DNA of 64,000 nucleotides from Limnanthes douglasii subsp. nivea. Taxonomy: Eukaryota > Streptophyta > Magnoliopsida > Brassicales > Limnanthaceae. The translations under genes were made by a program, and so were the position numbers. The notes under the pieces were generated by a model that had not been told where the DNA came from, did no database searches, and saw nothing but the letters and a program-made list of their open reading frames with translations. Location: positions 220,441,046 to 220,505,045 of the forward strand of contig JAUPFV010000002.1 of the NCBI GenBank assembly GCA_036936605.1. The letters are read 5' to 3'. Below are positions 1 through 11,245 of this stretch, piece after piece. How positions within the stretch are numbered: the first letter of the stretch is position 1; each line of letters opens with the position of its first letter.

Positions 1-489
1 TTATAGTAATTATATCAACTAGTGTGTAAATAGGGGCTCACGTTTATGACCTAATGGATACACCGTTGTCTTCTTCTAAGGGATTTTCTTCTCGCTTGTT
101 CTCTGGGATCATCAACTTCCAGGTGAATGACATCGATATTTTAGTGATCCACAACGCATGTGCTGGCTAATTTCTATTGGTTTGGCTTCGTATGATCGAG
201 TGTTATGGCATAGAATTTTCTTATTTTTCTTTGGTTTCCTCTAATTATGCTTACAAGGGTTTTGACGGGTACTTGACTCACTATCTGAACGAGTAGGAGG
301 TTGGTTCGAGCTTGTGGAGCAATGGTCACATTATTATCGCATGGTATGAGTTTGGTGAATTAGCAATCATGAATAACTTTCTTACCACTTTATTCGTATT
401 CTCAAGCCATATTGTTATAAGGATTTCTACCTCGCTTACGCACTTGGTTGATTTTCCTTTTGTAACCGACTGGTTGCTTGTCTATAGCT

Positions 490-660
490 TTAAATGGGGG
501 TACCTCAACCATTTGTTTGTAACTCATATTGAAAATAACATCGGCCGAGTTACCGTTATCAAATAGGACTCAAGTGAATATTACTCCTAAAATATTTGTG
601 TCAATGGTTAAGGCGTCGTCACGAAGACTGACAATTACCCTTAGATAATCGTCAGTAAAT
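490..660 (-). pseudogene. Aspartic protease pseudogene of gypsy element E
   Basis: The minus strand reads LRDDALTIDTN, then after one stop FDNGNSADVIFNMSYKQM. This is the plant gypsy protease motif, usually V-D-x-G-S-S-A-D. The second active-site residue is N and the SS pair has become NS, so the enzyme would be impaired even without the stop. The protease normally cuts the Gag-Pol precursor. It lies directly downstream of the gag relic, as expected. Confidence 0.55.
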
Positions 661-894
661 ATGAGGTCGACTACTAGCTCCCAATACTTTTCATTGATGA
701 GTTGTCCACCAGATGGACATCCAGCTATTTCCTATGTCTTTTTTGAGTTTTAGCTTCAGCACTAGACAGGGTGTTGCCCCAAAAAATTATGCATAATCAT
801 TGTTGCTTCTCTTTTGACTCTTTTATTTTGTCGGAGGCCTTGTATATGGCCCCAACTAACTCCCTGTTGTTGCTCGACATATTCTCTCTTTTTT

Positions 895-2340
895 TACGTA
901 TTGGACAAGTTTTCCGCTGTTGATCAACCGTTGTACCTTCTCTTTTAACTGCCAACACTCGTCAGTAGGGGACCTCTTGTAGTGAGTTGTGAACATACTT
1001 CGTGGAGCTTAGAATTTGACCTGACCGTTTTTTTTTTGATATAGTGGCTATGCTCTCTGTTAGAGGCACAAATTACCTAGCATGGTTATCGAAATATAAG
1101 GGTGTCTCCTCATAGAACCTCTTATCACCACCTGGGGCTATTGGCTCATGGGTCTTTTGTTGAGAGGGGTATATAGGGTCCCCTTTCTTTGAGTCATCTA
1201 CTCGGATCATTTGATCTGATTTTGGAAGGACGTCACATATTGTTTTAACAGAAAAGCAGATGAGGTCTATGAAAAGGAGTCCCTCACGGTCCAGTCTCAT
1301 TTTAAAAGCAACAATTGCCATGGGCTCTTCACAAGTTGATAAAGAGTTCATTTCGCGGATAAACCTCTAGACATATCTTTATAGAGACTACTTTTATTGG
1401 TACATATTCATGATTAATTCATCCTCACACTTATACTATTTGTTTTTAACGAAACGGTTTCTGAAGGCGACCTAAAGCCCCTCAAAATATATGATGAACC
1501 ACTTGAGAAGACTAGTTAACCAAACAAGATTGTTTCCTTTAAATACCAGGGAGAAGGCTCTAAATAGCAGGACGTCGTCCGGGTTGAAGACCATCATCAC
1601 ATTCTTAAACTACTCTTTGTGGTGTTTTGGGTCTCATAATCCATCATACGAGTCCATCTTGTGGGGTTCAAATTTTTGGGGGACCTTTCTCTCTAAGATT
1701 ATTTTGACAAATAGAGATTCATGTAATTTGTAAGCTTCCATATTCGGCATTACCTGGTCATATTCCGCCATTTTGAGCCACGTACCTTTTCGTGCAACAT
1801 TATTTCTTCTGCAGACCCTCTCAGTTACAGTAGAATATTCAACTTTTATTCTGGTTTTTGCTCTTGCTTTTGCTGGGTTGCTCCTTTGTCCAGCGAGTTC
1901 ATTGGGCCTTGCTAGTCTCTCAAGAGGTATTCTGTTACTCTGTGTCTCCTGAGAGAACCTTCTCATTGAAGCATTGAAGGGTCTCGGTTACTTGTATAAT
2001 CATTATTTGGGATATCATTGGGCGACCTTAAGTTTCTTCCGCTTGATCTCTTTTATTTAAGATTCTAACATTTAAACATTAGGGGGTGGATGACATACCT
2101 AAGTTAAGAGGGTTTTCATCCTAGGCTGCCCCACCGTAGTGACTTTAGCATTGACTTGTGACTAATTTTTGTTCTCTACTTCTGCCGCTACCGCTTGATG
2201 GTCCGCTAAATTCGCCTTAAGGTTTACTTCACTTCTTGGTGAGTTTTTAAGGATTCCTTGAACACCTGCATGATTGTCATGCCGACCATGTCCTTAGTGA
2301 ACTTTGATATTTCCCTATCGATTCCTGATCTAGTTAACAT
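895..2340 (-). pseudogene. gag pseudogene of gypsy element E
   Basis: The frame at 1,634-1,966 ends in KMDSYDGL, the signature that opens the retrotransposon gag core in plant gypsy elements. Degraded gag core continues leftwards through the frame at 1,073-1,351. Around 900-1,000 comes THYKRSPTDECWQLKEKVQR, the region just after the gag zinc finger in Tat-like elements. Gag would form the virus-like particle that packages the element RNA. No continuous frame survives. Family assignment rests on these short motifs. Confidence 0.6.
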
Positions 2341-2909
2341 CATCCATGAATTTCAGTGAAAAGTAATTAATCTCGCTCCCATATACAACGCCTAAATTTG
2401 ATGAGGTAAATATTCAACTAGGATTGAAATAAAAGGAATGAATTATTTTTTTGTCTATTAATCTAGTAAAAATAATACATCCTTGTTAAGGCTCTCAACC
2501 ATTTATATATTACAATTTACGTACACATTATCCCATTATCTCTAGAGTAATTACCATTTTTTTAAATGTTGCACGTGGGTGAGAGTTATGCCCCACGTTC
2601 TTCATGTTTTCCTGATCATGCTTTTAGTGACCTTGTTTGCTTAATAATTGTCCTTTTATTAATACCTTCGATCGGCAGCAGGTCGCGTGCATCTTTGATG
2701 TGTTCCTCGAACTTTCCCTAGACGAAAACTATGTTTACGTTTTCCCAGTTGAGGGCCTTCTGCTATCAATCTAGATCGACCTCCTATCTCTCTGGTCTTT
2801 CTTTGGTTGACTGACAAACTCATCTCGTCCTTTTCGAATAGTGTAACCCGACTGAGACGTTACGCCTTATCATTTTTTATATCATCTAGAGATATCATAT
2901 GATTTTTAT

Positions 2910-3860
2910 GTTTAAATGTTACTGTGTGTGGATGATATGATTATTATTTATTCAAGTATGTCACACATTGTAAAGATAAGAAGCAACTCAATATCGAGTT
3001 TGAAATAAAAGATTCAGGTGGGGCAAATAAAATTATCGGAATAAAGATTATTAGGAACAGAAGCATATGATCAGTACACTTGTCTCAACAAAGCTACATT
3101 AAGAACGTGTTACAAAAATTCAGCATGTTTGATACTAAGGTAGTTAGGATCTCGTTTGTCACTCATTTCAATATATGTGTAGCAGATGCGGTCAGGGATG
3201 ATGCTGAATTGGAATAAAAGTTGAAGGTTTCATACTCAAGTGCATTTGACAATACAATGTATGTTATAGTGAGCACGCGTTCTGATATTTAACATGCGGT
3301 TATTATGGTTAGTATGTACATGAGACTCCCTGGGAAAAAACACTGGCATGCAGTAAAATAAATATTTTGGTATCTTAAGATTAATGCAAATATTGGCTTG
3401 ATTCTCAATAAGACCAATATTGATGGATCGTTGAACGATGTGTCAGGATCAGTGGTTGATTTTGTTGGTTATGACTTTACAGCTGATATGAATAAAAGAA
3501 GATATTTGACATGATATGTGTTTACTCTAGCTGGAAGTATGATCAGTTGGAAAGCATAACTATAAGTTATTGTAGCTTTGTCTACAACATAGACAAACTA
3601 CATAATTGTAACGGAAGCAGTTAATAAGACAAACTACAAAAGTGTTTTGTGACAATTAAAATGTCATACACCTTGTAGGGAACCAGATATACCACGAGCT
3701 TACAAAGCACATATATGTTATGTATCATTTTATTCGTGATATAATCTCAAAGGGTATTGTTGATGTGAAGAAAGTTTCAACACATGATAATCCAGCAGAT
3801 ATAATAAACAAGACAATATCAGTATAAAAATTTATGGAGTGTTTATACTGAATTGGTGTT
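2910..3860 (+). pseudogene. Copia RT/RNase H pseudogene
   Basis: The plus strand carries the C-terminal half of a Copia polyprotein. It starts at the RT active site (CVDDMIII near 2,915) and runs through QLNIEFEIKDSGGANKIIG. The RNase H part follows, with a degraded form of the SWKS...VALSTTEAEY region near 3,540-3,600. At least eight stops or frameshifts break it. The motif style is Tork/Tnt1-like. No LTRs were recognised, and its right end faces the chlorophyllase promoter region. Confidence 0.7.
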
Positions 3861-4352
3861 CGTAACCGCAAGTGAATCTCCTAAAGACATTTGGTGAAGA
3901 AAAATTTATTTGCTGATAATGAATAATTGATATTTTCTTGAAATATGAATTAATCAAATAAGGCACACTCTGATTCTTGTATTCACTTGGTACATTTTTG
4001 TATTATTGATAGTTGTTAATAAAAAAAATTATGGATATATTAGTTCTAATATCTAAATAGTTTTATTTATTTTTTATAAATATACTATTGCAATAGAACG
4101 AAAAAATATTCAAACTATGTAATTTTTTTATCGTAATAAAATATATGTTTTAGTTAAAATCTTTTTTTTTTATTTTCTTATATATATTATGTATTGGTAT
4201 GTTTGTGTTATTTGTAAAAATATTTCATCCATTTATAACCGCTTCAAATATAAAAGAAATATATCATTTCTACCGAACGCATTCAAATTTAAAACCAAAA
4301 AAACACGGGATGCCTATTATTATTATTCCTGAATTATTATGACAATGTTTCT
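3861..4352. other. AT-rich upstream region of the chlorophyllase gene
   Basis: No coding potential is visible. The sequence has T- and A-runs, for example near 4,165 and 4,020. It lies between the Copia relic and the candidate TATA box at 4,353, so it probably holds whatever promoter elements the host gene uses. No specific cis-element could be assigned. Confidence 0.4.
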
Positions 4353-4360
4353 TATAAAAG
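4353..4360 (+). promoter_or_regulatory. Candidate TATA box of the chlorophyllase gene
   Basis: TATAAAAG lies 264 bp upstream of the start codon and is the best TATA match there. It would give a 5' leader of roughly 230 nt. A weaker AT-rich alternative at 4,597-4,607 is too close to the ATG to serve. Transcript data would settle the choice. Confidence 0.4.
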
Positions 4361-4623
4361 AAGCCAAAAATCATTACATATGATAATAGACCACTACAGG
4401 TCCACAACCATCCCCAAAACAAAGTTGTTCACACCTCATTGTTTGTAAACGAAATCAGAAAATGTCATGAAAGCCGTGACACAACACAACCATAAAATCC
4501 TGAAATTATATGGCTTTGTTTTTATGGTCCGTTGCCTTAATAAAGGCCACATACATACATATATACTAACAGTATTATTCCCAAAGAAAGAATAAACAAT
4601 ATATACTTTAAAACTCCATTTCC

Positions 4624-4899
4624 ATGTCTTCTTCGTTTTCTTCTGCTTCAACTAAATCTACTGAAAATGTTTTCGAAGACGGGATATATAAAACCATACT
4701 TTTACGAATCGAAAACACCAAAACGACGACGTCGTTTCAAGGTCCCTTGCCACCGAAACCACTAATAATGGTTACGCCAAAAGAAGCAGGAGAATTTCCA
4801 GTAGTGATTCTTCTTCATGGTTATCTTCTAAACAACTCGTTCTACTCACAGCTAATGGAACACATTGCTTCTCATGGTTTTATTCTCATCGCTCCTCAG
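4624..4899 (+). CDS. CLH: Chlorophyllase, exon 1 (residues 1-92)
   Basis: Exon 1 starts at ATG 4,624 and ends at CAG|GTAACT (donor GT at 4,900), phase 0. It encodes a Ser/Thr-rich N-terminus (MSSSFSSASTKSTENVFEDG), then the start of the alpha/beta-hydrolase fold. The family blocks PPKPLIMVTPKEAGEFPVV, LLHGYLLNNSFYSQL and HIASHGFILIAPQ are all present. The HG of LLHG is the oxyanion-hole region. The N-terminus is short and hydroxyl-rich, so it might be a weak plastid signal, but chlorophyllase location varies in plants and cannot be decided here. A reading frame continues 14 codons past the donor before a stop. The match of the next residues to exon 2 shows that splicing at 4,899 is correct. 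Confidence 0.93.
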
Positions 4900-5414
4900 G
4901 TAACTCCCTTCTTTATATTTTTAATTTTCAATCTGTTCTAGTTAATTATCTTCATTTCAGTAGATAATATGATATTTAGTTTAATTTTTTGGATATCAAT
5001 CGTGAATTTCCTAGGTAAATGCTGATATTAGAGAAACAGATAACATTTTAGTTTGAGTGGTGTGTATAACTCCTTCAGATGAGGTCCAATAAAATTCTAA
5101 TTATCATACGTGTGTGGTGATAAATTTCTTCCTCAAACCCATTACACTTCTTTTTTTTTATCTTATTGGGGAAAAAATATGGAATATAAATGAGTTATCT
5201 GTATGAAATCCTTAATAATTTTATTTTAGATATAAAAATAAATAAAGGCTATCCCTAATAATTTGTAAGGTATGAAAAATAAAATATATGTAGAGAAATA
5301 TTAATTAAATTTACGTATAAAATATTTGTGCACAGGTAAAAACTACGTTTAAAATACTATTTATTAATATAGATGGATTCTAATAGTATTTAAAAATATA
5401 TAGTTTGCAAATAT

Positions 5415-6500
5415 ATAGCACAAGGTGTTGCACCAATTTACTCGGTTTCGGTTGTAGACAAAGTAACTACCTCTTATTTTCTCGAGCTCCAACATATTGC
5501 AACTTCATTGAATATAAAAACATAACCTAAATTTTTTTTTCTATCATCGAGATCACCAACATAATCATTCTCCATGTATGCTTTCACCTTCATCTCTAGT
5601 CCTCTCTTATAAAAAATGTCAAACTCCATTGTACCTTTTAAGTGTCGCAGAACTTTCTTAGTTGCATGCATATGTTCCTCCATTGGTTTGGCCATGAACT
5701 GAGACAATAAGCAGACTACATACTTCATGTCAGGTCTTATAACTGTGAGGTACATTGGACAACCCACCAACTGCTTGTATAGAGTAGCATCGACTTCGTT
5801 TTCAGCTCATTCCTTTGAGAGTTTGGAACCAGGGACTATGGGATTTTTTTACTGAATTACAGTATGTCATGTCAAACCTTTCCAGCACCTCATGAGCATA
5901 CTTTTTCTGTCTTAAATGAATCCCATATTGGCTTTGATGAATTTCAACACCAAGAAAGAACCTCATCAAACCAAGATCAGTTATCTCAAATTCTCGTGTC
6001 ATTGACAACTTAAACTCTTCAATTAATTGTTCATCATTTCCAGTTAAAACTATATCATCTACATAGAGACTTACCATGATATATTTCACTCCTTCCCTCT
6101 TAATGAATAATGTGTGATCATGACTACTTCTGTCGAATCCTTCTTGCTTGAAATACCTATTTACCCAACAAAATCAAGCTCGGGGATCTTGCTTCAAACC
6201 ATACAAAGCTTTGTTGAGTCAATATACTATATTTTCTTCACTTTTTTTTGACAAAACCCTTTGGTTGATCCACATACACCACTTATTTCAATTATTTATA
6301 TTAGAAAACACTTTTTACATCTAATTGATATGCTTTACAACTTTTGTGTGCATCAACAACCAATAAAATTCTGATTGTATTTCATCTTGCAACCGGTGCA
6401 AAGACTTCATCATAGTCAACGCCTTTCATCTTGTGCATATCCTTTCACCACCAATCTTGCTTTCTATTTATCCACTTCCCTGTTTTCATTTAATTTAGTC
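5415..6500 (-). pseudogene. Copia RT and RNase H pseudogene (element H)
   Basis: RT motifs include ALYGLKQDPRA (near 6,190), the active site SLYVDDIVLTGND (near 6,060) and FFLGVEIHQSQYGIHLRQKKY. The segment at 5,474-5,770 continues with VGCPMYLTVIRPDMKYVV and the GYVFIFNEVAICWSSRK block of RNase H. Next comes EVVTLSTTETE with Q and Y replaced by stops, after which homology ends. The reverse transcriptase copies element RNA and RNase H removes the RNA strand. Stops separate the pieces, so no enzyme can be made. Confidence 0.85.
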
Positions 6501-6549
6501 TTAAAAACCCATTTAACCCGATTTTATTTACATTAGTAGGGAGGATTAC

Positions 6550-6900
6550 AAGTTCTCATGTGTTGTTTTACTCAATGGCTTCTATTTCACATTTCGTTGC
6601 TTCAATCCATTTTGTTTCTTTGACAGCTTTTTTAAAACGCATCAGATCAACATGAGGCATAAATAGTGTCAATGTCATTTGTACTCCAGCCTCTTCATCT
6701 GAAATCCTTTCTACACTTTCATAATCTTGCATCCATATTGGTGCTCTATGACTTCTTTTCTTATGTGTTTTAGTTTGAGGTGACATGACATTATTTTCAC
6801 CAATGACATCTTCCTCAACAACTTTGATTTCTTCATCATTCTCCTCTCTAGTAATGTTTTTTTCTCTCCATTCAAGACTATCATCTGAATTTTTCACATC
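6550..6900 (-). pseudogene. Copia integrase-RT linker (element H)
   Basis: An acidic, poorly conserved stretch (ENDEEIKVVEEDVIGENN) is followed by RAPIWMQDYESV and the start of the RT domain near KKAVKETKWIEATKCEIEAI. Copia polyproteins have such a linker between integrase and RT, so both position and order fit. The frame is open for 109 codons, and stops lie on either side. Confidence 0.7.
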
Positions 6901-7189
6901 AATATTCCAATCCCACTTCTCTTCCTCTTCAAATATTACATTCCGACTAATAACAATGTTCGTGAAAGTTGGATCATAAAGTCAGTATGCATTTGACTCC
7001 TCACTTACTCCAAGTAGAACACACTTATGGATCATGTTATCTAGCTTTATTTTACGTTGTTCAGGATGTGCACATGATCTATGCAACCAAAAATTCTAAA
7101 ATAGCTCACATTTTGTTCAATTCAACTCCAACACTCTTCTGGAACAATATCACTTGTAGCACTTGTCACACTTCTATTCAACACATGAC

Positions 7190-7985
7190 ACGTTCACTTA
7201 GCCACCTCAGGCCAAAAATTCTTGGGCATGTTATTTTCTGCGAGTAGACATCTAACTATTTTCTTGATTGTGCGATTTCGTCTCTCGGCTAATCCATTTT
7301 GATGAGGAGTGTAGGAAGCCGTTTGTTGTCTTCTGATTCCATTTTTTTCGTAAAATTGGTTGAATCTATTTGAAGTAAACTTTCCTCCTCTATCAGTTCT
7401 CATACAACATACAAATTTTCTAACTTCCTTTTCGATAAGACTTTTGAAGCTTTTAAAAACAACAAAAGCTTCATTTCTGACAAAAGATATATCCAACTTT
7501 GCGACTATACTCAATTACCAACAAGAATATATACTTTTTTCCACTCTGAGAAGCAGGTGATATCGGCCCACATAAGTCTGCATGAACAAGCTTCAATTTC
7601 TATGTTGCTCGTCACTGACTTTTCTTTGACATGATTTCCCGATGTTGTTTTCCAATATTGCATACTTCACAAACTTTCATTGCCTCTTTCTATTGAGGTA
7701 ATCTCTTTACCATTTTCTTTTATTGCATAGTCGTAATGTATGTGTTACTCAAATTCCTATAGCACTTGTGCCATAAACCGGATGAATCATCATCTTCTAC
7801 TTTCAGACATCTATTTAGACCAGAATTTCTAATTGCACATATAGTGAACATGTGATTTATTGTCATTGTAGAGTTTATAATAAAACCTTTACGAAGATGG
7901 TAGATTTTGCATGCTCCTTGGTCGATCAAAATAGTTAAACACCTTTCTTGAAGTTGCCAAACACTCAGTAGATTATTAGTCAATT
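7190..7985 (-). pseudogene. Copia GAG-pre-integrase and integrase pseudogene (element H)
   Basis: The part at 7,720-7,983 encodes NNLLSVWQLQERCLTI and KIYHLRKGFI, the GAG-pre-integrase domain before the integrase zinc-binding region. The part at 7,194-7,514 holds RTDRGGKFTSNRF with the second catalytic Asp, then YTPHQNGLAERRNRTI with the catalytic Glu. Integrase joins element DNA to the host chromosome. Stops and a gap between the two parts show decay. Confidence 0.85.
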
Positions 7986-8089
7986 CTTGAATAAAAACAT
8001 ATCTGTTAATATTTGGGTCAGCCCTTCGACTTCAAACCTCACATTTATTTTTCCCATCACCTCCATTCGTGAGTTATTCCATAGTTTTA

Positions 8090-8440
8090 CTCCATTTCTA
8101 AAGTTTTCATTAAGCTCAACAAACCAATCTTTGTTACCTGTCATATAATTTTAGCAACCGGAATCGGTAAACCAAACCCCTTTATCTTCAACCTCTTTGA
8201 TATTCTTATGAGCCATTAAAAGTAATTATTCTTCATTGAACTCGACGTAGTTTTCTCTTTTTTCTCCATTTGGACAATCATATTGATAATGTCCTAGCTT
8301 GTGACACCTGAAGCACTCAACGTGAGCTCTGCTAATAGCCCATCCTTTTCCACCTCTTCTTTTGCCTCTCGAGAAATTACTTCCGCCTTTGCCAAAATTA
8401 CTTTTTGCACTGCTTTGTCCAAAATTGTTATTTTATTTAA
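8090..8440 (-). pseudogene. Copia gag zinc knuckle and protease (element H)
   Basis: The minus strand encodes the CCHC zinc knuckle ECFRCHKLGHYQYDC at about 8,280-8,325. A Gly/Arg/Lys-rich segment precedes it. Downstream comes VWFTDSGC, the Copia protease active site (D-S-G) at about 8,160-8,185. One stop follows, then NYMTGNKDWFVEL. Homology ends near 8,440 in AT-rich intron sequence, so most of gag and the 5' LTR are missing. Confidence 0.8.
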
Positions 8441-8616
8441 CATATGATTTAAGATTAGGCTATTTTTTTAATAGGTTAAATGGAAAAATATATTTGACAT
8501 GTCATTTAAGTCAGAGATTATATATTATAATCTGCTTTTAGGAGTCTCAATTTCTTTTCTAAAAGTAGTTAAAAAAAACTGATTTTACATTATATTTTTG
8601 TAATGCTCTAAACTAG

Positions 8617-9300
8617 TTATATACCATAGCTGGATCGGACGCGAGCGATGAGATAAAATCAACAGCCGAAATTACAAACTGGTTGTCCACTGGACTCACA
8701 AACATTCTTCCGCCTCGAGTCATCCCAAACCTAATGAAACTCGCACTCGCAGGCCATAGCCGTGGTGGCAAAACCGCATTTGCGTTAGCCCTTCAAAAAC
8801 CGACAACAGCTTCTCTTAAGTTTTCAGCATTGATCGGCATTGACCCGGTTGATGGAATGGACACTGGAAAACAAACACCGCCTCCGGTACTAACCTACGT
8901 ACCGAATTCGTTTGATCTAAATGGAAGCCCGGTTATGGTAATCGGTTCGGGATTAGGTGAGATTAAAAAGAACATTCTATTCCCTGCTTGTGCACCTAAA
9001 GGAGTGAACCATGAACAATTTTTTAAGGAATGTCGAGAACCGGCTTGTTATTTCGTTGTTAAGGATTATGGGCATTTGGATATGTTGGATGATGAGACGA
9101 AAGGTATTAGAGGGAGATTTACGTATTGTTTGTGTAAGAATGGGAAGTGTAGGAAACCAATGAGGAGGTTTGTTGGAGGGATTAGCGTTGCTTTTTTAAG
9201 AGCTTCTTTGTGTAGTGATGATAGTGTTTTGGCAGGTATTAGAGAGGGAGTTGATGTTGGTGTACCGGTCGAGCTTCAAAATGTCAAGTTTTTAATGTAA
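8617..9300 (+). CDS. CLH: Chlorophyllase, exon 2 (residues 93-319)
   Basis: Chlorophyllase (EC 3.1.1.14) removes phytol from chlorophyll to give chlorophyllide. Exon 2 begins after the acceptor AACTAG at 8,616 and joins exon 1 in frame as LIAPQ|LYTIAGSDASDEI, the usual family sequence. Joined length is 319 aa, normal for the family. The catalytic triad is visible: Ser140 in GHSRGG, Asp168 in IGIDP and His245 in DYGHLDMLDD. Also present are LTYVPNSFDL, CAPKGVNHEQFF and the C-terminal PMRRFVGGISVAFLRA. There is no frameshift or stop, so this is the only intact gene in the window. It stands alone among transposon relics, with a large intron holding a Copia fragment. Codon composition is more balanced than in the AT-rich relics around it. 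Confidence 0.95.
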   Translation, partial: LYTIAGSDASDEIKSTAEITNWLSTGLTNILPPRVIPNLMKLALAGHSRGGKTAFALALQKPTTASLKFSALIGIDPVDGMDTGKQTPPPVLTYVPNSFDLNGSPVMVIGSGLGEIKKNILFPACAPKGVNHEQFFKECREPACYFVVKDYGHLDMLDDETKGIRGRFTYCLCKNGKCRKPMRRFVGGISVAFLRASLCSDDSVLAGIREGVDVGVPVELQNVKFLM

Positions 9301-10300
9301 TAGTGTCGGGACGACATTTGTATGTTGATGTTATATCGTTGTAACAGAATATTTAAGTGATCTTTGATAATGGGTCAGATGACAATAATATGCTTGCTTT
9401 GGGTTATAAGCTATATTTTGGTACATTGCTACTTCAGTAGTTCGGCTACTAATATTTTAGTTATTTTGTAAGGTTCTAGCAACTGATTTTTATATTATTT
9501 TCTTTGTATAACAAAATTTTATTAAAAACAAGTATGGGCCTTTTAAGGCCTTGTCCAAAAACATAGTATAAGCCTTTCACGGCTTCTTCCGAGTATAATT
9601 CTTCGGAGAAATCAAAATTGGTGTGATTTGTATTTTTTTTCGCCGCTAGAATTTTCCACAGTACAATTTTTTTTTTCGATTCAGTCTTTTTATGGTTCCT
9701 CTTGCAGTTAATTTTTTTATTGATGAAGGATTTTTTGGAAAATTATATCTTTTCTTTTCGTTTTCTTTTCTCTCATGATGTAATAAAGCCTTCTAATAGT
9801 AGATAATATCAATTCTTAAGCTATCGAACTCACTTCTTGCAAATTGATACTTCTTTGAATTTGAATTTGTCTTTACGTGGTCTTTGAACATGAAACAAAT
9901 ATACATTTGAGGTATTTGAGGTTGAGGAAGAACTAATTATTAGAAAGAGTTCATACAGGTTGCTATTTTTTCTCTTAGGTATGTTTCGTGTGTTCTTATC
10001 TTTTGAGTTAATTTGTGTCCAAAAGGTTTTATTAGAAGTTGGTTTCTAATCTTGCCGAGAAGAGGGTTTCATGTGATATATATTCTTATTTTATTTCTCT
10101 GAACTTGATTTTCATCTTCTTCATAATAAATATCTAAGTTTTGAGTCTAGAGACTTTTCAATTTTCATACCATATCATTATATTTATGAATCGTTTCCTC
10201 TTCACTAGTTACACACTATGTATTTTTCAGCAATGATGCAATATAAATAAAACATTTAGATTGAGATTGCCTTATTCAAAGGTCAGAGGATTTAGTCTTC
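9301..10300. other. 3' flank of chlorophyllase, no gene recognised
   Basis: This AT-rich stretch must contain the 3' UTR and polyadenylation site of the chlorophyllase gene, but no canonical AATAAA sits at a convincing distance. I see no conserved motif, long frame or repeat family. A near-palindrome of GGCC arms around TTTTAA occurs at 9,537-9,550. Confidence 0.4.
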
Positions 10301-10399
10301 TATTCTTAAATAACCCAAGTCTAGACATTCTGGGAAGGTGATTGCCCTGGGTTGAGCTGAGACTTGGTTCATATCAAAATCTAATATATTTTTCTCTTT

Positions 10400-10650
10400 A
10401 AGTGTTTGTGTAGCAATCCAGTCTGCTGGTGAGTTCTGTTCTCTGTAGATGTGTTTTATAGACATACTATTTGAAATCGTCTTCTTGCAACACTTGATAA
10501 GAACTATTAAGAGTTTTCCCTTTGGCTAGCATTTTAATTAGTTCAGAAGAATCTGTTTTAATGTCCAATTGAGTCGTGTTTTTATTCGTACAACTAAAAA
10601 TCCCACCTATAAAAGCTCTGCTTTTTGCCAAAATGGAAGAGTGTTTCTCA
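10400..10650 (-). pseudogene. RNase H-like (RVT_3) fragment
   Basis: The minus strand reads LDIKTDSSELIKML, then after a frameshift ISNSMSIKHIYREQNSPADW. These are the middle and C-terminal motifs of the plant RVT_3 RNase H domain, with catalytic-type D in TDSSELI and D in ADW. This domain occurs at the ends of plant LINEs and in many degraded copies. It is too short to say which, and a frameshift makes it non-coding. Confidence 0.6.
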
Positions 10651-10709
10651 TAGAGACAACCAAAAGCTAATATTATTTAGTTTCTATTTAGTAGAGATTG
10701 TAGAAAATA

Positions 10710-10882
10710 GATCTCCACACTAGTGTGATATTGTCAGGTTTGACCTATTGGCCCGCACGACTTTGCTTTTGGTCCACTTCCTAAAGGCCTCACACTAATG
10801 GAGATGTATTCTTAACTTATATACTGATCTTTCTTCCCGTGTTTAACTGATGTGGGATGTGGGACTTTGGTCGCACCTAACA
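10710..10882 (-). repeat. TRIM 3' LTR (partial)
   Basis: This is a direct repeat of the segment ending at 11,473. It ends on the plus strand in CACCTAACA, that is TGTTAGGTG on the minus strand. It is shorter than the other copy at its left side, where the homologous U5 sequence appears deleted. Confidence 0.7.
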
Positions 10883-11245
10883 ATCCTCCTCTCGAACAAA
10901 GTATCACTCTAGCCTCCTCTCAGTTGACTTCCATCCGCCTACTCTAATAAGGTGGAGAGAAACCTGAACTCTAGAGCTTTAGGGCGGGGATCTATCTGCT
11001 CACTATCAGATGACACTATGCCGCTCTTTGATCAAGCCACCTGCTTGATGAGCCATCTGCACTCCATCTTTAGATGCATCTGCGCCGCTCCTTGATCAAG
11101 CCACCTGTTTGATGAGCCATCCGGCGCTCGATCTATCACCTTGAGTATGGCTCCTGACAAGATGTTCGGCATCCTGAGAATTTCACCCACATCATCACAA
11201 CCCACCATATTGCGTTCTGTCTGGGTCTGGTGCTCTGATATCATT

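Larger units (their letters stand above)
1..2870 (-). mobile_element. Decayed Ty3/gypsy retrotransposon E (partial)
   Basis: The minus strand reads, from right to left, a probable 5' LTR, a primer-site-like leader, gag and an aspartic protease, and then runs off the window edge. The LTR part (about 2,410-2,870) has a minus-strand TATA sequence at 2,499-2,509. The leader near 2,376-2,397 resembles a degenerate TGGCG-type primer binding site. Many stops and frameshifts show an old, dead copy. The right boundary is a guess because no target duplication was found, and Copia sequence of the opposite strand starts near 2,910. Confidence 0.6.
5410..8440 (-). mobile_element. LTR-less Copia fragment H inside the chlorophyllase intron
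   Basis: The minus strand reads, in order: gag zinc knuckle, protease, GAG-pre-integrase, integrase, linker, RT and RNase H, all in normal Copia order. Both ends stop inside the coding region: at right just before the zinc knuckle, at left within the RNase H motif. No LTRs, primer site or polypurine tract flank it. It looks like a truncated insertion or the remnant of a larger one. It is antisense to the host gene and broken by several stops and frameshifts. Confidence 0.85.
4900..8616 (+). other. Intron 1 of chlorophyllase (3,717 bp)
   Basis: The intron runs from GTAACT to AACTAG and interrupts the gene between residues 92 and 93. Its outer parts (about 4,900-5,410 and 8,440-8,616) are AT-rich, as plant introns are. 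The middle 3 kb is an antisense Copia fragment. Donor and acceptor are intact, so splicing should still be possible. The insertion explains why this intron is far longer than usual for the family. Confidence 0.9.

Noticed and set aside
312..566. 84-codon plus-strand frame
   Set aside because: It overlaps the minus-strand protease relic of element E and shows no protein motif; a shadow.
4436..4651. 71-codon minus-strand frame across the chlorophyllase start
   Set aside because: No motif; it overlaps the leader and start of a well-supported gene on the other strand.
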